DNA of 64,000 nt from Methylobacterium sp. R2-1 (lineage in GTDB: Bacteria > Pseudomonadota > Alphaproteobacteria > Rhizobiales > Beijerinckiaceae): the NCBI RefSeq assembly GCF_014191355.1, contig NZ_JACHWM010000001.1, positions 248,001 through 312,000 on the forward strand, written 5' to 3'. The notes below the pieces were generated by a model, which saw only the letters and a list, made by a program, of their open reading frames with translations, had not been told where the DNA came from and made no database searches. The translations under genes and the position numbers were made by a program. Of the stretch, positions 52,855 through 61,623 are shown one piece after another. Each line of letters begins with the position of its first letter. Position 1 is the stretch's first letter.

Positions 52855-53882
52855 TGGGAGCGAGCGTCGGCTGGGGCATCGTCGGCTACGGCTGGGTTGC
52901 CCGCGACTACATGGCGCCCGGCATCCGCGCCGCCGGGCACCGTCTCGTCGCCGTGGCCGATCCGGGCGAAGCTTCACGTAAAGCGGCACAAGCCGAGGGT
53001 GCGCGGGCCCATGCCGAGCTCGCCGGCCTCATCGCCGAGCCGGAGGTCGAGGCGGTCTACGTCGCCACGCCGAACCACCTGCATCGCGGCGCGGTCGAGG
53101 CGCTCTGCGCCGCCGGCAAGGCGGTTCTCTGCGAGAAGCCGATGGCGGCGTCCCTCGTCGATGCGGAGGCGATGGCGGCGGCAGTGCGCAGGTCCGGCGC
53201 CTTCTACGGCACCGCCTTCGACCAGCGCCATCACCCCGGCCACCGTGCCATGCGCAGCCTGATCCGCGAGGGCCGGCTCGGCACCGTGACGGCTGTGCGC
53301 ATCGTCTATGCTTGCTGGCTCGACCGGGCCTGGACCTCGTTTCGGGGCCAGGACAACTGGCGCATCGATCCGGCCCAGGCTGGCGGCGGCGCGCTGATGG
53401 ACCTCGCGCCCCACGGCATCGACCTCGTCGATTTCCTCCTCGGCGAGCCGATCACCGAGATCGCAGCCATGACCCAGGCGCGTGCGCAGGACTACGCCGT
53501 CGATGACGGCGCTCTGCTGATCGGCCGCACCGAGTCGGGCGTGCTCGCTCAGCTCAACGTCGCCTACAATTGCCCCGATGCGCTGCCCCGGCGCCGGCTG
53601 GAAGTGGTCGGCACGAAGGGCTTGCTCACCGCCACCGACACGATGGGACAGACCGCGGGTGGCCGCGTCACCTTCACCGACGGAGCCGACGGCCGGGCCG
53701 AGGATATCGCCTTCGATCGCACTGCCTCGCCCTTCCTCGAACAAGTGCGCGCCTTCGGCCGTGCGCTACGCGATCCCGAGGCGCGAACCGCCTGGGATGC
53801 CGAGCGCGACCTTCACACCATGCGCCTGATCGCCCGCGCCTATGCGGCGGCCGGCACACCGGTTGGCCGCGACGCGGCCTGA
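52854..53882 (+). CDS. Gfo/Idh/MocA family oxidoreductase
   Basis: A 342-residue NAD(P)-dependent sugar/cyclitol dehydrogenase. The N-terminal GWGIVGYGWVARDYMAPGI is the Rossmann motif, VYVATPNHLHRGAV and the diagnostic CEKPMA follow, and the second domain has GGGALMDLAPHGIDLVDFLLG with the catalytic-type His/Asp. Many members oxidise inositols or nucleotide-sugar carbons. ATG 52854 overlaps the previous stop (TGATG); a GTG three bases earlier is possible. It may oxidise the inositol or sugar unit in this pathway. Confidence 0.9.
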   Translation: MGASVGWGIVGYGWVARDYMAPGIRAAGHRLVAVADPGEASRKAAQAEGARAHAELAGLIAEPEVEAVYVATPNHLHRGAVEALCAAGKAVLCEKPMAASLVDAEAMAAAVRRSGAFYGTAFDQRHHPGHRAMRSLIREGRLGTVTAVRIVYACWLDRAWTSFRGQDNWRIDPAQAGGGALMDLAPHGIDLVDFLLGEPITEIAAMTQARAQDYAVDDGALLIGRTESGVLAQLNVAYNCPDALPRRRLEVVGTKGLLTATDTMGQTAGGRVTFTDGADGRAEDIAFDRTASPFLEQVRAFGRALRDPEARTAWDAERDLHTMRLIARAYAAAGTPVGRDAA

Positions 53883-53941
53883 CGACGAACGTGGAGGAGA
53901 CCGGGCGACAAGTTCGGTCCGCCGCTGCTGATGGGACGGAA

Positions 53942-55561
53942 ATGACAGCGACCGACGCCCTCGACCGGGACGACCGCGCCCACCACCCGAGCCTCGCGGC
54001 GCCACGCCCCTATCGCCGCGGCGCGGCGCGCCGGATCGAGGGGCTGCCAGAGCGGCTGCCCGAGGCGGTGCGCGCCTATCTCGACGTCCTGCCGGAGGGT
54101 CGCGTCGTCGGCTTCAACCTCGCGGGCCTCGACCGCACCGGCATTCCGGTCTGGTTCGTGGCGCTCTTCCTCGATGACCCGTTCTATGTCGGCGCCATGC
54201 CCTCGGGGATCGGCTACGGCGCCACCGACGACGAGGCGCTGATCGGCGCAGTGGCCGAGATCGCCGAGAACCTGATGCCCTCGGTCGCCTTGCTGCCGCG
54301 GAAAGGCGACAATCAGGCGGCCATCTCCTACAACGACCTCGTGCGCGTCTACGGCGCGTCCTCCGTCGCCGACCCGCTGACGCTGTGCCTGCCGGCAGGC
54401 TCCCCCGTCGGCCGCGACACGCCGCTCGATTGGACCAAGGCGGTCCGGGTGCGGACCGGTGAACCCGTCTGGATGCCGCTCGACATCGCCGCAACCGACT
54501 ATTTCGAGTTGCGCCGGGGCTATCAGCCCTTCACCAACCTCATCACCAACGGTCTCGGCGCCGGGCCGGACGTGGAGTTCGCCCTCGGCCACGGCCTGCT
54601 CGAGCTGCTCCAGCGCGACGGCAACGGATTGCTGTTCCGGGCCCTGGACCAGGGCGTGATGCTCGATCTCGGCGGGATCGGCCCCGAGACACGCGGGATG
54701 CTCGACCGGCTGGAGAGCCTCGGCATCCGTGCCCTGCCGAAATTCGCCACCGACCAGTTCGGCCTCACCAATCTCTACGTCGTCGGCTACGATGTCGATC
54801 CGGCCCGCACCCCCGCGCCGATCGCGCTCTCGGCCTGCGGCGAGGCCTGCGACCCGGATCGGGAGCGGGCCCTGCGCAAGGCGCTCCTCGAGTTCCAGGC
54901 GGCCCGAGTCCGGAAAACCTTCGGGCACGGTCCCCTAGCCCTGGCCGATACGGTGGCCCCGCCCGGCTATGTCGAGGCCTTCATCCAGAAGGCGCTGCCG
55001 AGCCTCGACCTCGAGGAGAGCCGCGCCCTCCAGGCCATGCTCGCCTGGATCGACATGCCGGCTGCCGAACTGCGCGACGTCCTGAGTCGGACGGTCTATT
55101 CCGAGAAGAGCACCAAGGCTTTTTCGGAACTGCCGACGACGCCGGCACCGGACGGTCACGCGCGCGGAAAAATCGCCCGCGAGCGGTTGGAGGAGGCGGG
55201 ATTCGACGTGCTCTACGTCGATTGCGCGCCGCCCGGCGGCGAGATCGGCGTGGTCAAGGCGATCGTGCCGGGGCTCGAAGTCGAGACCATGAGCTACTAC
55301 CGCATCGGCGAGCGCAACACGCAGAAGCTCATCGAGCGCGACCATCCGCTGATCCGCTTCGGCACACCGACCGACACGCTCCTGCCCGTTCGCCTGACGC
55401 CCGAGGCGATCGAGCGCTTCGGCGGCCAGCCGCTCTTCGATACGGCGCTGGCGGAACAGATCGTCGGATCGCACTACCCGCTGTACCGCGAGCCGGAATC
55501 GCACCACGCGCCGTTCCGCTACGAGCGCCAGGGCCGCCGGGCCGAGCGGAGGTCGGTATGA
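53942..55561 (+). CDS. YcaO-domain protein (stand-alone)
   Basis: A 539-residue protein. The YcaO core lies at about residues 85-370: GIGYGATDDEALIGAVAEIAENLMP (ATP/Mg site Glu residues), then PFTNLITNGLGAGPDVEFALGHGLLELLQRDG, the strongest YcaO block. YcaO enzymes phosphorylate amide carbonyls to form azolines, thioamides or amidines. No ThiF/Ocin partner, TfuA or precursor peptide is encoded nearby, and the C-terminus lacks the Pro-rich tail of azoline-forming YcaOs. ATG 53942 follows GGGACGGA. Its stop overlaps the next ATG by four bases. Confidence 0.9.
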   Translation: MTATDALDRDDRAHHPSLAAPRPYRRGAARRIEGLPERLPEAVRAYLDVLPEGRVVGFNLAGLDRTGIPVWFVALFLDDPFYVGAMPSGIGYGATDDEALIGAVAEIAENLMPSVALLPRKGDNQAAISYNDLVRVYGASSVADPLTLCLPAGSPVGRDTPLDWTKAVRVRTGEPVWMPLDIAATDYFELRRGYQPFTNLITNGLGAGPDVEFALGHGLLELLQRDGNGLLFRALDQGVMLDLGGIGPETRGMLDRLESLGIRALPKFATDQFGLTNLYVVGYDVDPARTPAPIALSACGEACDPDRERALRKALLEFQAARVRKTFGHGPLALADTVAPPGYVEAFIQKALPSLDLEESRALQAMLAWIDMPAAELRDVLSRTVYSEKSTKAFSELPTTPAPDGHARGKIARERLEEAGFDVLYVDCAPPGGEIGVVKAIVPGLEVETMSYYRIGERNTQKLIERDHPLIRFGTPTDTLLPVRLTPEAIERFGGQPLFDTALAEQIVGSHYPLYREPESHHAPFRYERQGRRAERRSV

Positions 55562-56451
55562 GCCTGCGCTTCGCCTACAACACCAACGGCACCGCCCATC
55601 ACCGCATCGAAGACGCGATCCGTCTCATCAAGGATGCGGGCTATGACGGCGTGGCGCTGACCCTCGACATCCACCACCTCGATCCCTTTGCCGACAACTG
55701 GGTGATCGAGGCCGACTGCATCGCCAGTATCCTCAACCGGCTCGGACTCGGCTCGGTGATCGAGACCGGCGCGCGCTTCCTGCTCGACCCAACCGCCAAG
55801 CACGAGCCGACGCTCGTGACCGCCGACGCGGCCGGACGTGCCCGGCGGGTCGATTTCCTCAAGCGGTCCATCGAGATCGGTAGGATCCTGAACTCCGAGG
55901 CCGTCTCGTTCTGGGCCGGCGTGCCAAAGTCCGGCGTTCACCGTGACGAGGCACGCGGCTGGCTCGCCGAGGGTCTGCGCGAGGTCGCCGACTTCGCCGC
56001 CGAGAAGGGCATTGTCGCGGCACTCGAACCCGAACCCGGCATGCTGATCGAGACGCTCGACGATTTCGCCGGCCTCGACGTGCCGGGCCTTTCGCTCGCC
56101 CTCGATACCGGCCACTGCCTCGTCACGCAGGAGCGCGACCCGGCCGCGGCCGTGCGCGAATTCGCGCCCCGCCTCGGCACGGTGGCAATCGAGGACATGA
56201 AGCGGGGCGAGCACATCCACCTGCCCTTCGGCGAGGGCGACATGGATGTGCCCGCCGTGCTTGATGCACTCGACGCGGTCGCCTTCCCAAAACTCGTCTG
56301 CGTCGAGCTGTCGCGCGATTCGCACCGGGCTGACGTGATGGTAGGCCAAGCCCTCGAATACCTGCGCACCTGCCGCCGTCCCGGTGCCGGCCTGCCGCCG
56401 CCGGAAACCCCGGCGCGCGAAACCGCGATCCCGGGGCTACCCCATCCATGA
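55558..56451 (+). CDS. Sugar phosphate isomerase/epimerase (TIM-barrel, xylose-isomerase-like)
   Basis: A 297-residue AP-endonuclease-2/xylose-isomerase-like TIM barrel. It begins LRFAYNTNGTAHHRIEDAIRLIKDAGYDGVALTLDIHHLDP, with metal-ligand positions at Glu in AALEPEPGML, Asp/His in LALDTGHC and IEDMKRGEHIHLPFGEGD, and Glu in VCVELSRDSHR. Family members isomerise or epimerise sugars and inositols (for example IolE, IolI, EboE-like). ATGA overlaps with both neighbours show it is part of the cluster. Confidence 0.88.
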   Translation: MSLRFAYNTNGTAHHRIEDAIRLIKDAGYDGVALTLDIHHLDPFADNWVIEADCIASILNRLGLGSVIETGARFLLDPTAKHEPTLVTADAAGRARRVDFLKRSIEIGRILNSEAVSFWAGVPKSGVHRDEARGWLAEGLREVADFAAEKGIVAALEPEPGMLIETLDDFAGLDVPGLSLALDTGHCLVTQERDPAAAVREFAPRLGTVAIEDMKRGEHIHLPFGEGDMDVPAVLDALDAVAFPKLVCVELSRDSHRADVMVGQALEYLRTCRRPGAGLPPPETPARETAIPGLPHP

Positions 56452-57686
56452 GACTCTGCTTCGTCAGCCGCCGCTACTTCCCGGCGATCTCCGGCATGAG
56501 CGTCTACGCCCAGAACCTCCTGCGCGAGGTGGCGGGGGCCGGCCACGACGTGACGATGATCTCGCAGTATCGCGGCGACGAATTCGGCACGCGGGTCTAT
56601 GGCGGCGGCCCGCCGCCGGCGGTGCCGGGCGTGCACGTCATCGGCCTGGAACAGAAGGGCGAACAGGAGAACGGCGACTTCGAGCGCGATATCGACGAGA
56701 TCGTCGAGACGATTCTCGCAGAGCACGCCAGACAACCGTTCGATCTGCTGCACGCGCAGTACGGCTACCCGACCGGCTGGGCGGTCCTTCTTGCGGGCAA
56801 GCGCCTCGGCGTGCCGACCGTCGTCTCGATCCAGGGCGGTGACGGCCACTGGGTCGGCTCCTGCTGCGAGACCCATCGCCGCGCGATGGTCGAGGTGCTG
56901 GCCCATGCCAACGCCCTGCTGATCGGCGGCCAGTCCTTCGTCAAGGAAGTCTGCGACCGGCTCGGCTCCGACCCCGCCCGCTTCACCATCGTCCCGGGCG
57001 CCGTCGATACCGCCCGCTTCACCCCCGGTGAGCGCTTCCAGGCCGAGCTTGAGGACGAGGAGCCGGTGCGGCTGCTCTATCACGGCCGGGTCGATCGCCG
57101 AAAAGGCGTGCTCGATTTCCTCGATGCCCTGGAGCGGCTGTGGGAGGCCGGCGTGCCGTTCGATGCGGCGATCTCCGGGATCGGGCCGGATGTCGAGGCT
57201 GCCCGCGCGAAGGCCGACGCCATCGGCTTCACCTCGGCCCAGGTCCGCTTTACCGGCTACGCCGATTACGACACGGTGCCCGACCTCTACCGCGATGCGG
57301 ACGTGTTCGTCTCACCGACCTATGCGGAGGGTTTCTCGAACACGATCCTGGAGGCGATGGCCGCCGGGCTCGCCGTGGTCTCGACCCACTCGGTCGGCGT
57401 CTCGGACTGCCTGCGCGACGGCGAGAACGGCCTCCTGGTCACTCCCGGCGACGTGCGCGGTCTCACCCAGGCGCTGCGGCGGGTGATCGAGGACGAGGAT
57501 CTGCGCCGGAGCCTCGCCGAGAGCGGGCTCGAGGAATGCCGCCGGGTCTATTCATGGAAAGCCGTCGGCCGGCAGATCGTGGGGGTCTATGAGCGGGTCG
57601 CCCGCGAGCGGCCGCAGACCGATTTCCCCGATACACTGCCCATCGATCCGGACTGCCGCTTCCGCAAGGAGCCGCACCTGCTGTGA
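56448..57686 (+). CDS. Family 4 glycosyltransferase (MshA-like arrangement)
   Basis: A 412-residue GT-B enzyme. N-terminal acceptor domain: VSRRYFPAISGMSVYAQNLLREVAGAGHDV, FDLLHAQYGYPTG. C-terminal donor domain: VRLLYHGRVDRRKGVLDFLDAL, VFVSPTYAEGFSNTILEAMAAGLAVVST (the E-x7-E type motif) and GENGLLVTPGD. It is retaining and uses an NDP- or UDP-sugar. Beside ino1 and a PIG-L gene it recalls MshA of mycothiol synthesis, which joins GlcNAc to inositol-1-phosphate. That match is by context, not proven. Confidence 0.92.
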   Translation: MRLCFVSRRYFPAISGMSVYAQNLLREVAGAGHDVTMISQYRGDEFGTRVYGGGPPPAVPGVHVIGLEQKGEQENGDFERDIDEIVETILAEHARQPFDLLHAQYGYPTGWAVLLAGKRLGVPTVVSIQGGDGHWVGSCCETHRRAMVEVLAHANALLIGGQSFVKEVCDRLGSDPARFTIVPGAVDTARFTPGERFQAELEDEEPVRLLYHGRVDRRKGVLDFLDALERLWEAGVPFDAAISGIGPDVEAARAKADAIGFTSAQVRFTGYADYDTVPDLYRDADVFVSPTYAEGFSNTILEAMAAGLAVVSTHSVGVSDCLRDGENGLLVTPGDVRGLTQALRRVIEDEDLRRSLAESGLEECRRVYSWKAVGRQIVGVYERVARERPQTDFPDTLPIDPDCRFRKEPHLL

Positions 57687-58444
57687 CGCGCACCGCACTC
57701 GCCATCTCGCCGCACCTCGACGACGCGGTCTTCTCGGCCGGCGGCACCCTGGCGCGGCTCGCGGCGCAGGGCTGGCAGGTCGTGATGGCGACGGTCTTCA
57801 CCGCCTCGGTCGCCAACCCGCGCGGCTTCGCCCTTGCCTGCCAACTCGACAAGGGTCTGGCGCCGGAGGTCGATTACATGGCCCTGCGCCGTGACGAGGA
57901 TCGTGACGCAGCCCGTGCGCTCGGCATCGACGCGCCGGTCCACTTGCCGTTCCGGGAGGCGCCGCATCGCGGCTACGCTTCGGCGCCGGAACTCTTCGCC
58001 GAGCTCCGCCCTGACGACCGGATCGGAGCGAATCTCGCGGACGCTTTCGAGCGGCTGGTGGCCGATACCGGGCCCGACCTGATCCTGGCGCCGCAGGCGG
58101 TGGGGGGGCATGTAGACCACGTGCAGGTGGTGCGCGCCTTTCGCGGCGCGCAGCCGCCACTGCCGGTGCTGTGGTGGCGCGATTTTCCCTACACTGTCCG
58201 CACCACCGAGCCGAAGGAGCCACTGCGGGCGATCTTCGCGCATCTTCCCGTACAGGTCGTGCGGCTCGATGCGGAGGCCGAGCGGTGCAAGGCGGAGGCC
58301 TGCGCGGCTTACGCCTCCCAGATCGGCTTCCAGTTCGGCGGCCCGGACGAGCTGCAGGCCCGTCTGGCGGCAGAGGACGGTGTCGAACGCTTCCGCCTCC
58401 AGGGGCGCCTCCCCCCTAATCTCCGCGATGCCGGATTCCTCTGA
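57683..58444 (+). CDS. PIG-L family deacetylase (MshB/BshB-like)
   Basis: A 253-residue zinc-dependent N-acetylglucosamine deacetylase fold. The metal-binding motif SPHLDDAVFSAGGTLARLA (H-x-D-D) is at residues 10-28, and GGHVDHVQVVRA supplies the third ligand and catalytic His. Relatives remove acetyl groups from GlcNAc-inositol (MshB), GlcNAc-malate (BshB) or GlcNAc-PI. GTG 57683 overlaps the GT4 stop by four bases, consistent with acting on the GT4 product. Confidence 0.92.
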   Translation: MTRTALAISPHLDDAVFSAGGTLARLAAQGWQVVMATVFTASVANPRGFALACQLDKGLAPEVDYMALRRDEDRDAARALGIDAPVHLPFREAPHRGYASAPELFAELRPDDRIGANLADAFERLVADTGPDLILAPQAVGGHVDHVQVVRAFRGAQPPLPVLWWRDFPYTVRTTEPKEPLRAIFAHLPVQVVRLDAEAERCKAEACAAYASQIGFQFGGPDELQARLAAEDGVERFRLQGRLPPNLRDAGFL

Positions 58445-59054
58445 CGCGCCGAAGAGCCTGCGCGACCCCGCTGTCCTCGATGCGCGCCGGGCGATGGCCG
58501 ATGCGCCGCACGTCCGGCCCCTGCGCGCCTTCGCGCGATCGATCGCCGCCGAGCGCGGCGCCGAAGTGCCCGATCCCGATCCTCTCGACGGCGGCGTGGA
58601 GGCGCGCCTGCTCCTTCTTCTGGAAACCCCAGGTCCTTCGATCGGCCGCACCGGCTTTGTCTCCCGCGATAACGCGACCGGCACCGCCGCCAACCTGTTC
58701 CGCTTCCTCAACGAGGCCGGCATCGCGCGGCGGGACACGCTGATCTGGAATGCCCTGCCTTGGGTGATCCACGCGCCCGGCGCCCTCAACCGCGCCCCAC
58801 GCCGCACGGAGGCGGCAGCTGCCGTGCCCTACTTCGCGCCGCTGCTCGCACTCCTGCCGCGGCTCGCCGTGGTCGTTCCGGCAGGACGCTTCGCGCGGGA
58901 GGCGGTCGCGCCGCTCTCCGCCCGGCGGCCGGATCTGCCGGTGGTGCCGATCCCGCATCCGAGCCCGACCTATGTCTGCACGTCGCCCAGCGTGCGAGAG
59001 CGCATCCGGGTGGGACTGGCGCAGGCGGCCGCTTATCTCGCGGCGGCGCCTTAA
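58428..59054 (+). CDS. Uracil-DNA glycosylase superfamily protein
   Basis: A 208-residue protein with the UDG fold: motif A-like LLLLLETPGPSIG, the long loop DNATGTAANLFRFLNEAGIARRDTLIWNALPW and motif B PIPHPSPTYV. The motifs resemble the bacterial families that lack the classical GQDPYH site. Whether it excises uracil, or works in another role, is open. Its ATG lies 17 bases inside the PIG-L gene, so it is translated with the biosynthetic cluster, which is unusual. It is the last gene of the run. Confidence 0.85.
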   Translation: MPDSSDAPKSLRDPAVLDARRAMADAPHVRPLRAFARSIAAERGAEVPDPDPLDGGVEARLLLLLETPGPSIGRTGFVSRDNATGTAANLFRFLNEAGIARRDTLIWNALPWVIHAPGALNRAPRRTEAAAAVPYFAPLLALLPRLAVVVPAGRFAREAVAPLSARRPDLPVVPIPHPSPTYVCTSPSVRERIRVGLAQAAAYLAAAP

Positions 59055-59240
59055 CGGCCAGGCTACCGTGATTTCAGCCGCATTCCCGGTGCAGGGTAGG
59101 TCGGTAGCCGTCGTCCTTCGCTGGCCTTTGGCGATCGAAGCACCTAAATGCCCGTGGGCGGTTCGGGACCGACGCCGCCCGGGACGACCCGCGCCAAGTG
59201 CATCCTGCGGTCGACCAGCGGAGGCGGACGCCGTTCTCAT

Positions 59241-60296
59241 ATGAAACCTGCCGGGAAGCACAGAACGGTCGCGGAGGCCGAGCCGGCCGATGCGAGCCGC
59301 GAGGCTGAGGCCGGATCGAAGCCGACTTCGAAGCGCGGGCGTTATGCCTGGATCGGCACGGCGGCGAGCCTCGTGCTCATCCTCGCCTCGCTCGGCGTCC
59401 TTTGGAAGCTCTCGAGCGAGATCAGCTGGGCCGAGCTGCGAACGGCCTTCACCGCCGTTGCCGCGGGTCGGCTCGGAGAAGCCTTCCTGTTCGTGGCGGT
59501 CAGCTATCTGTTCCTAACCTGTTACGACGCGCTTGCCCTGCGCCAGCTCCGGCTCAAGATGCCCTACCGCATCACGGCGCTCGCCTCGTTCACGAGCTAC
59601 GCCGTGAGCTTCACCCTCGGCTTCCCGCTCATCACCGCGGCGACGATCCGATACTGGATCTACTCGAAGCGCGGGCTGTCCGCGGCCAAGATCGCCGCGC
59701 TGACGGTGATCGCCGGCTTCACCTTCTGGCTCGGAATGGGGGTGGTGCTGGGCTTCAGCCTCATCATCGAGGCGGGCCAACTCGCGAGCCTCACCTTCCA
59801 GAGCATTGGCGTCAACACGACCGCGCGGCTCAACCAGGTTCTCGGTTTCGGCACGCTCGGCCTCGTGCTCGGCTACTTCGCCTGGGTCTCGGTGAAGCGT
59901 CGCTACATCAAGGTCCGCCACTGGCAGCTTGAACTGCCGGGGGCCACGGTCTCGTTCAGCCAGATGGTGGTCGGCATCGGCGATGTCTGCGCGGCGGCGG
60001 CCGTGCTCTACATGCTGATGCCGGAGGGGATGAACCTCGCCTTCACGACGTTCCTGGCGATCTACGTGCTCGCCGCCATGCTCGGCATCGCCTCCAACGC
60101 GCCGGGCGGCATCGGCGTGTTCGAGGCCACCATCCTGCTCGCCCTGTCCTACCTGCCCCGCGAAGCGGTATTGGGATCGCTGCTGCTGTTCCGGGTCTGC
60201 TACTATCTCGTTCCCTTCGTCCTCGCCCTGCTGATGCTCGGCGTCTACGAGGGGGCTCAGCGGCTGCGCCGGCGCCGGGCGGCGAACGATCCGTGA
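59241..60296 (+). CDS. YbhN/UPF0104-type membrane protein (lysylphosphatidylglycerol synthase TM-like)
   Basis: A 351-residue polytopic inner-membrane protein with about eight helices after a charged 45-residue N-terminus. The signature segments SFTSYAVSFTLGFPLITAATIRYWIYSKRGL and NAPGGIGVFEATILLALSY match the flippase-like domain shared with MprF. It may flip a lipid or polyisoprenoid-linked substrate. ATG 59241 gives the conserved N-terminus; a longer frame to 59148 lacks support. The 187 bases before it contain only a weak 7-bp inverted repeat. Confidence 0.87.
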   Translation: MKPAGKHRTVAEAEPADASREAEAGSKPTSKRGRYAWIGTAASLVLILASLGVLWKLSSEISWAELRTAFTAVAAGRLGEAFLFVAVSYLFLTCYDALALRQLRLKMPYRITALASFTSYAVSFTLGFPLITAATIRYWIYSKRGLSAAKIAALTVIAGFTFWLGMGVVLGFSLIIEAGQLASLTFQSIGVNTTARLNQVLGFGTLGLVLGYFAWVSVKRRYIKVRHWQLELPGATVSFSQMVVGIGDVCAAAAVLYMLMPEGMNLAFTTFLAIYVLAAMLGIASNAPGGIGVFEATILLALSYLPREAVLGSLLLFRVCYYLVPFVLALLMLGVYEGAQRLRRRRAANDP

Positions 60297-60319
60297 CCCG
60301 GCCAGTCTCCTAGAGCGGC

Positions 60320-61612
60320 ATGTCCACGAATCCGGCCCGCCCGATGTGGCTCGGCGTGACCATCGCCGTGGCCGTGATCGTTTTCGCGGAGGCAGTCGGC
60401 GGCACCGTCGATGCCGCCTTGATGATATCGGCCAGCCTCGCGCTCCTCATCGGCGGATTGCTCGGGCGCGGTGGGCAGGTTGCGATCGTCCCACCTTCCC
60501 AAATCGATGTGCCTCGGCGCCACGCCATTGCCGAGGCGTTGCTCGCCAACATCCCCGACCCCGTCATCCTGGTCGATCGCCGCGTGGTGGTGATTGAGGC
60601 CAATCCGGCCGCACGGCGGCTCCTGCCGGGTCTGAAGCTGCGCCACCCGCTTTCCTTTTCGCTGCGCGCGCCCGACGTCCTCGACGGCATCGAGGAGGTC
60701 CTGCGCACGGGCGCACCCGTAAGGACCGAGTACGCCACCCGTGTGCCGACCGAACGCGCCTTCGAGGTGCAGATCGGCGCGCTTCCGCTTCCCGACATGC
60801 CCAGCGGCGGCGAGGCCAACGTCGTGCTGTTCCTGCGCGACCTCACCGAGGCGCGTCGGCTGGAGGCGATGCGGGTCGATTTCGTCGCCAATGCGAGCCA
60901 CGAACTGCGCACGCCGCTCGCGGCCCTCCTTGGCTTCATCGAGACCCTTCAGGGGCCGGCCAGGGACGATCTCCGCGCGCGCGAACAGTTCCTCGGCATC
61001 ATGCGCACCCAGGCCCAGCGCATGACCGGCCTCATCGACGACCTGCTCTCGCTTTCGCGCATCGAACTGCACGAGCACGTCGTGCCGACCCGCATCGTCG
61101 ATCTCGGCCGCATCGCCCGGCAGATGGTCGATATGCAGGCGCCGCTCGCCCAGGAGCGCGGCGTCACGTTGAGCGTCGAGCGACCCGAAGGGCCGCTTCC
61201 CGTGCTCGGTGACCGGGACGAACTGCTGCGAGTTGTCGAGAATCTCGTCGAGAACGCGGTGAAGTATGGCGGCAGCGGCGGCGTGGTGGTCGTCTCGCTC
61301 CATCGCGTCGAGGTGGCCAACGGGCGCGGGGCGCGGATCGAGCTTCGGGTGCGCGACGAGGGGCCGGGGATTGCCGCCGAGCATATCCCGCGGCTCACCG
61401 AGCGCTTCTACCGGGTCGATACGGCGTCGAGCCGCCAGCAAGGCGGGACGGGCCTCGGGCTCGCCATCGTCAAGCACACTCTTAACCGCCACCGCGGCAA
61501 GCTCGTGATCGAAAGCGAGCCGGGACGTGGAACCCTGGTGCGGGTCAGCCTGCCGGAGCATCGGCCGGACGCGGCCGACCAGGCGTCGCTGGAGCCTCCG
61601 GCAGGGGAATAA
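60320..61612 (+). CDS. phoR: PhoR-type sensor histidine kinase
   Basis: A 430-residue kinase with two N-terminal membrane helices (about residues 9-50), a PAS-like domain (about 70-175) and a HisKA/HATPase core. The phospho-acceptor His is in FVANASHELRTPLAALLGF. The N box is ENLVENAVKYG, G1 is RDEGPGIAAEHIPRLTERFYRVD and G2 is QQGGTGLGLAIVKHTL. This layout matches PhoR, which senses phosphate limitation with PstSCAB-PhoU. The usual pst-phoU-phoB genes do not follow; copA does. It starts 23 bases after the YbhN-type gene. Confidence 0.88.
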   Translation: MSTNPARPMWLGVTIAVAVIVFAEAVGGTVDAALMISASLALLIGGLLGRGGQVAIVPPSQIDVPRRHAIAEALLANIPDPVILVDRRVVVIEANPAARRLLPGLKLRHPLSFSLRAPDVLDGIEEVLRTGAPVRTEYATRVPTERAFEVQIGALPLPDMPSGGEANVVLFLRDLTEARRLEAMRVDFVANASHELRTPLAALLGFIETLQGPARDDLRAREQFLGIMRTQAQRMTGLIDDLLSLSRIELHEHVVPTRIVDLGRIARQMVDMQAPLAQERGVTLSVERPEGPLPVLGDRDELLRVVENLVENAVKYGGSGGVVVVSLHRVEVANGRGARIELRVRDEGPGIAAEHIPRLTERFYRVDTASSRQQGGTGLGLAIVKHTLNRHRGKLVIESEPGRGTLVRVSLPEHRPDAADQASLEPPAGE

Positions 61613-61623
61613 GGCTGCCCGCT

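Noticed and set aside
52974..53744. Minus-strand frames opposite the oxidoreductase and YcaO genes
   Set aside because: Typical GC-rich antisense shadows with no motifs.
53570..53941. Upstream extension of the YcaO frame
   Set aside because: It lies in the coding end of the Gfo/Idh/MocA gene in a different frame and is low in natural composition; ATG 53942 has a ribosome site.
49515..58444. Reading the cluster as mycothiol or bacillithiol synthesis
   Set aside because: Ino1, GT4 and PIG-L fit the first steps, but no cysteine ligase (MshC/BshC) or MshD-like acetyltransferase is present, and YcaO and the methyltransferase have no place in those pathways.
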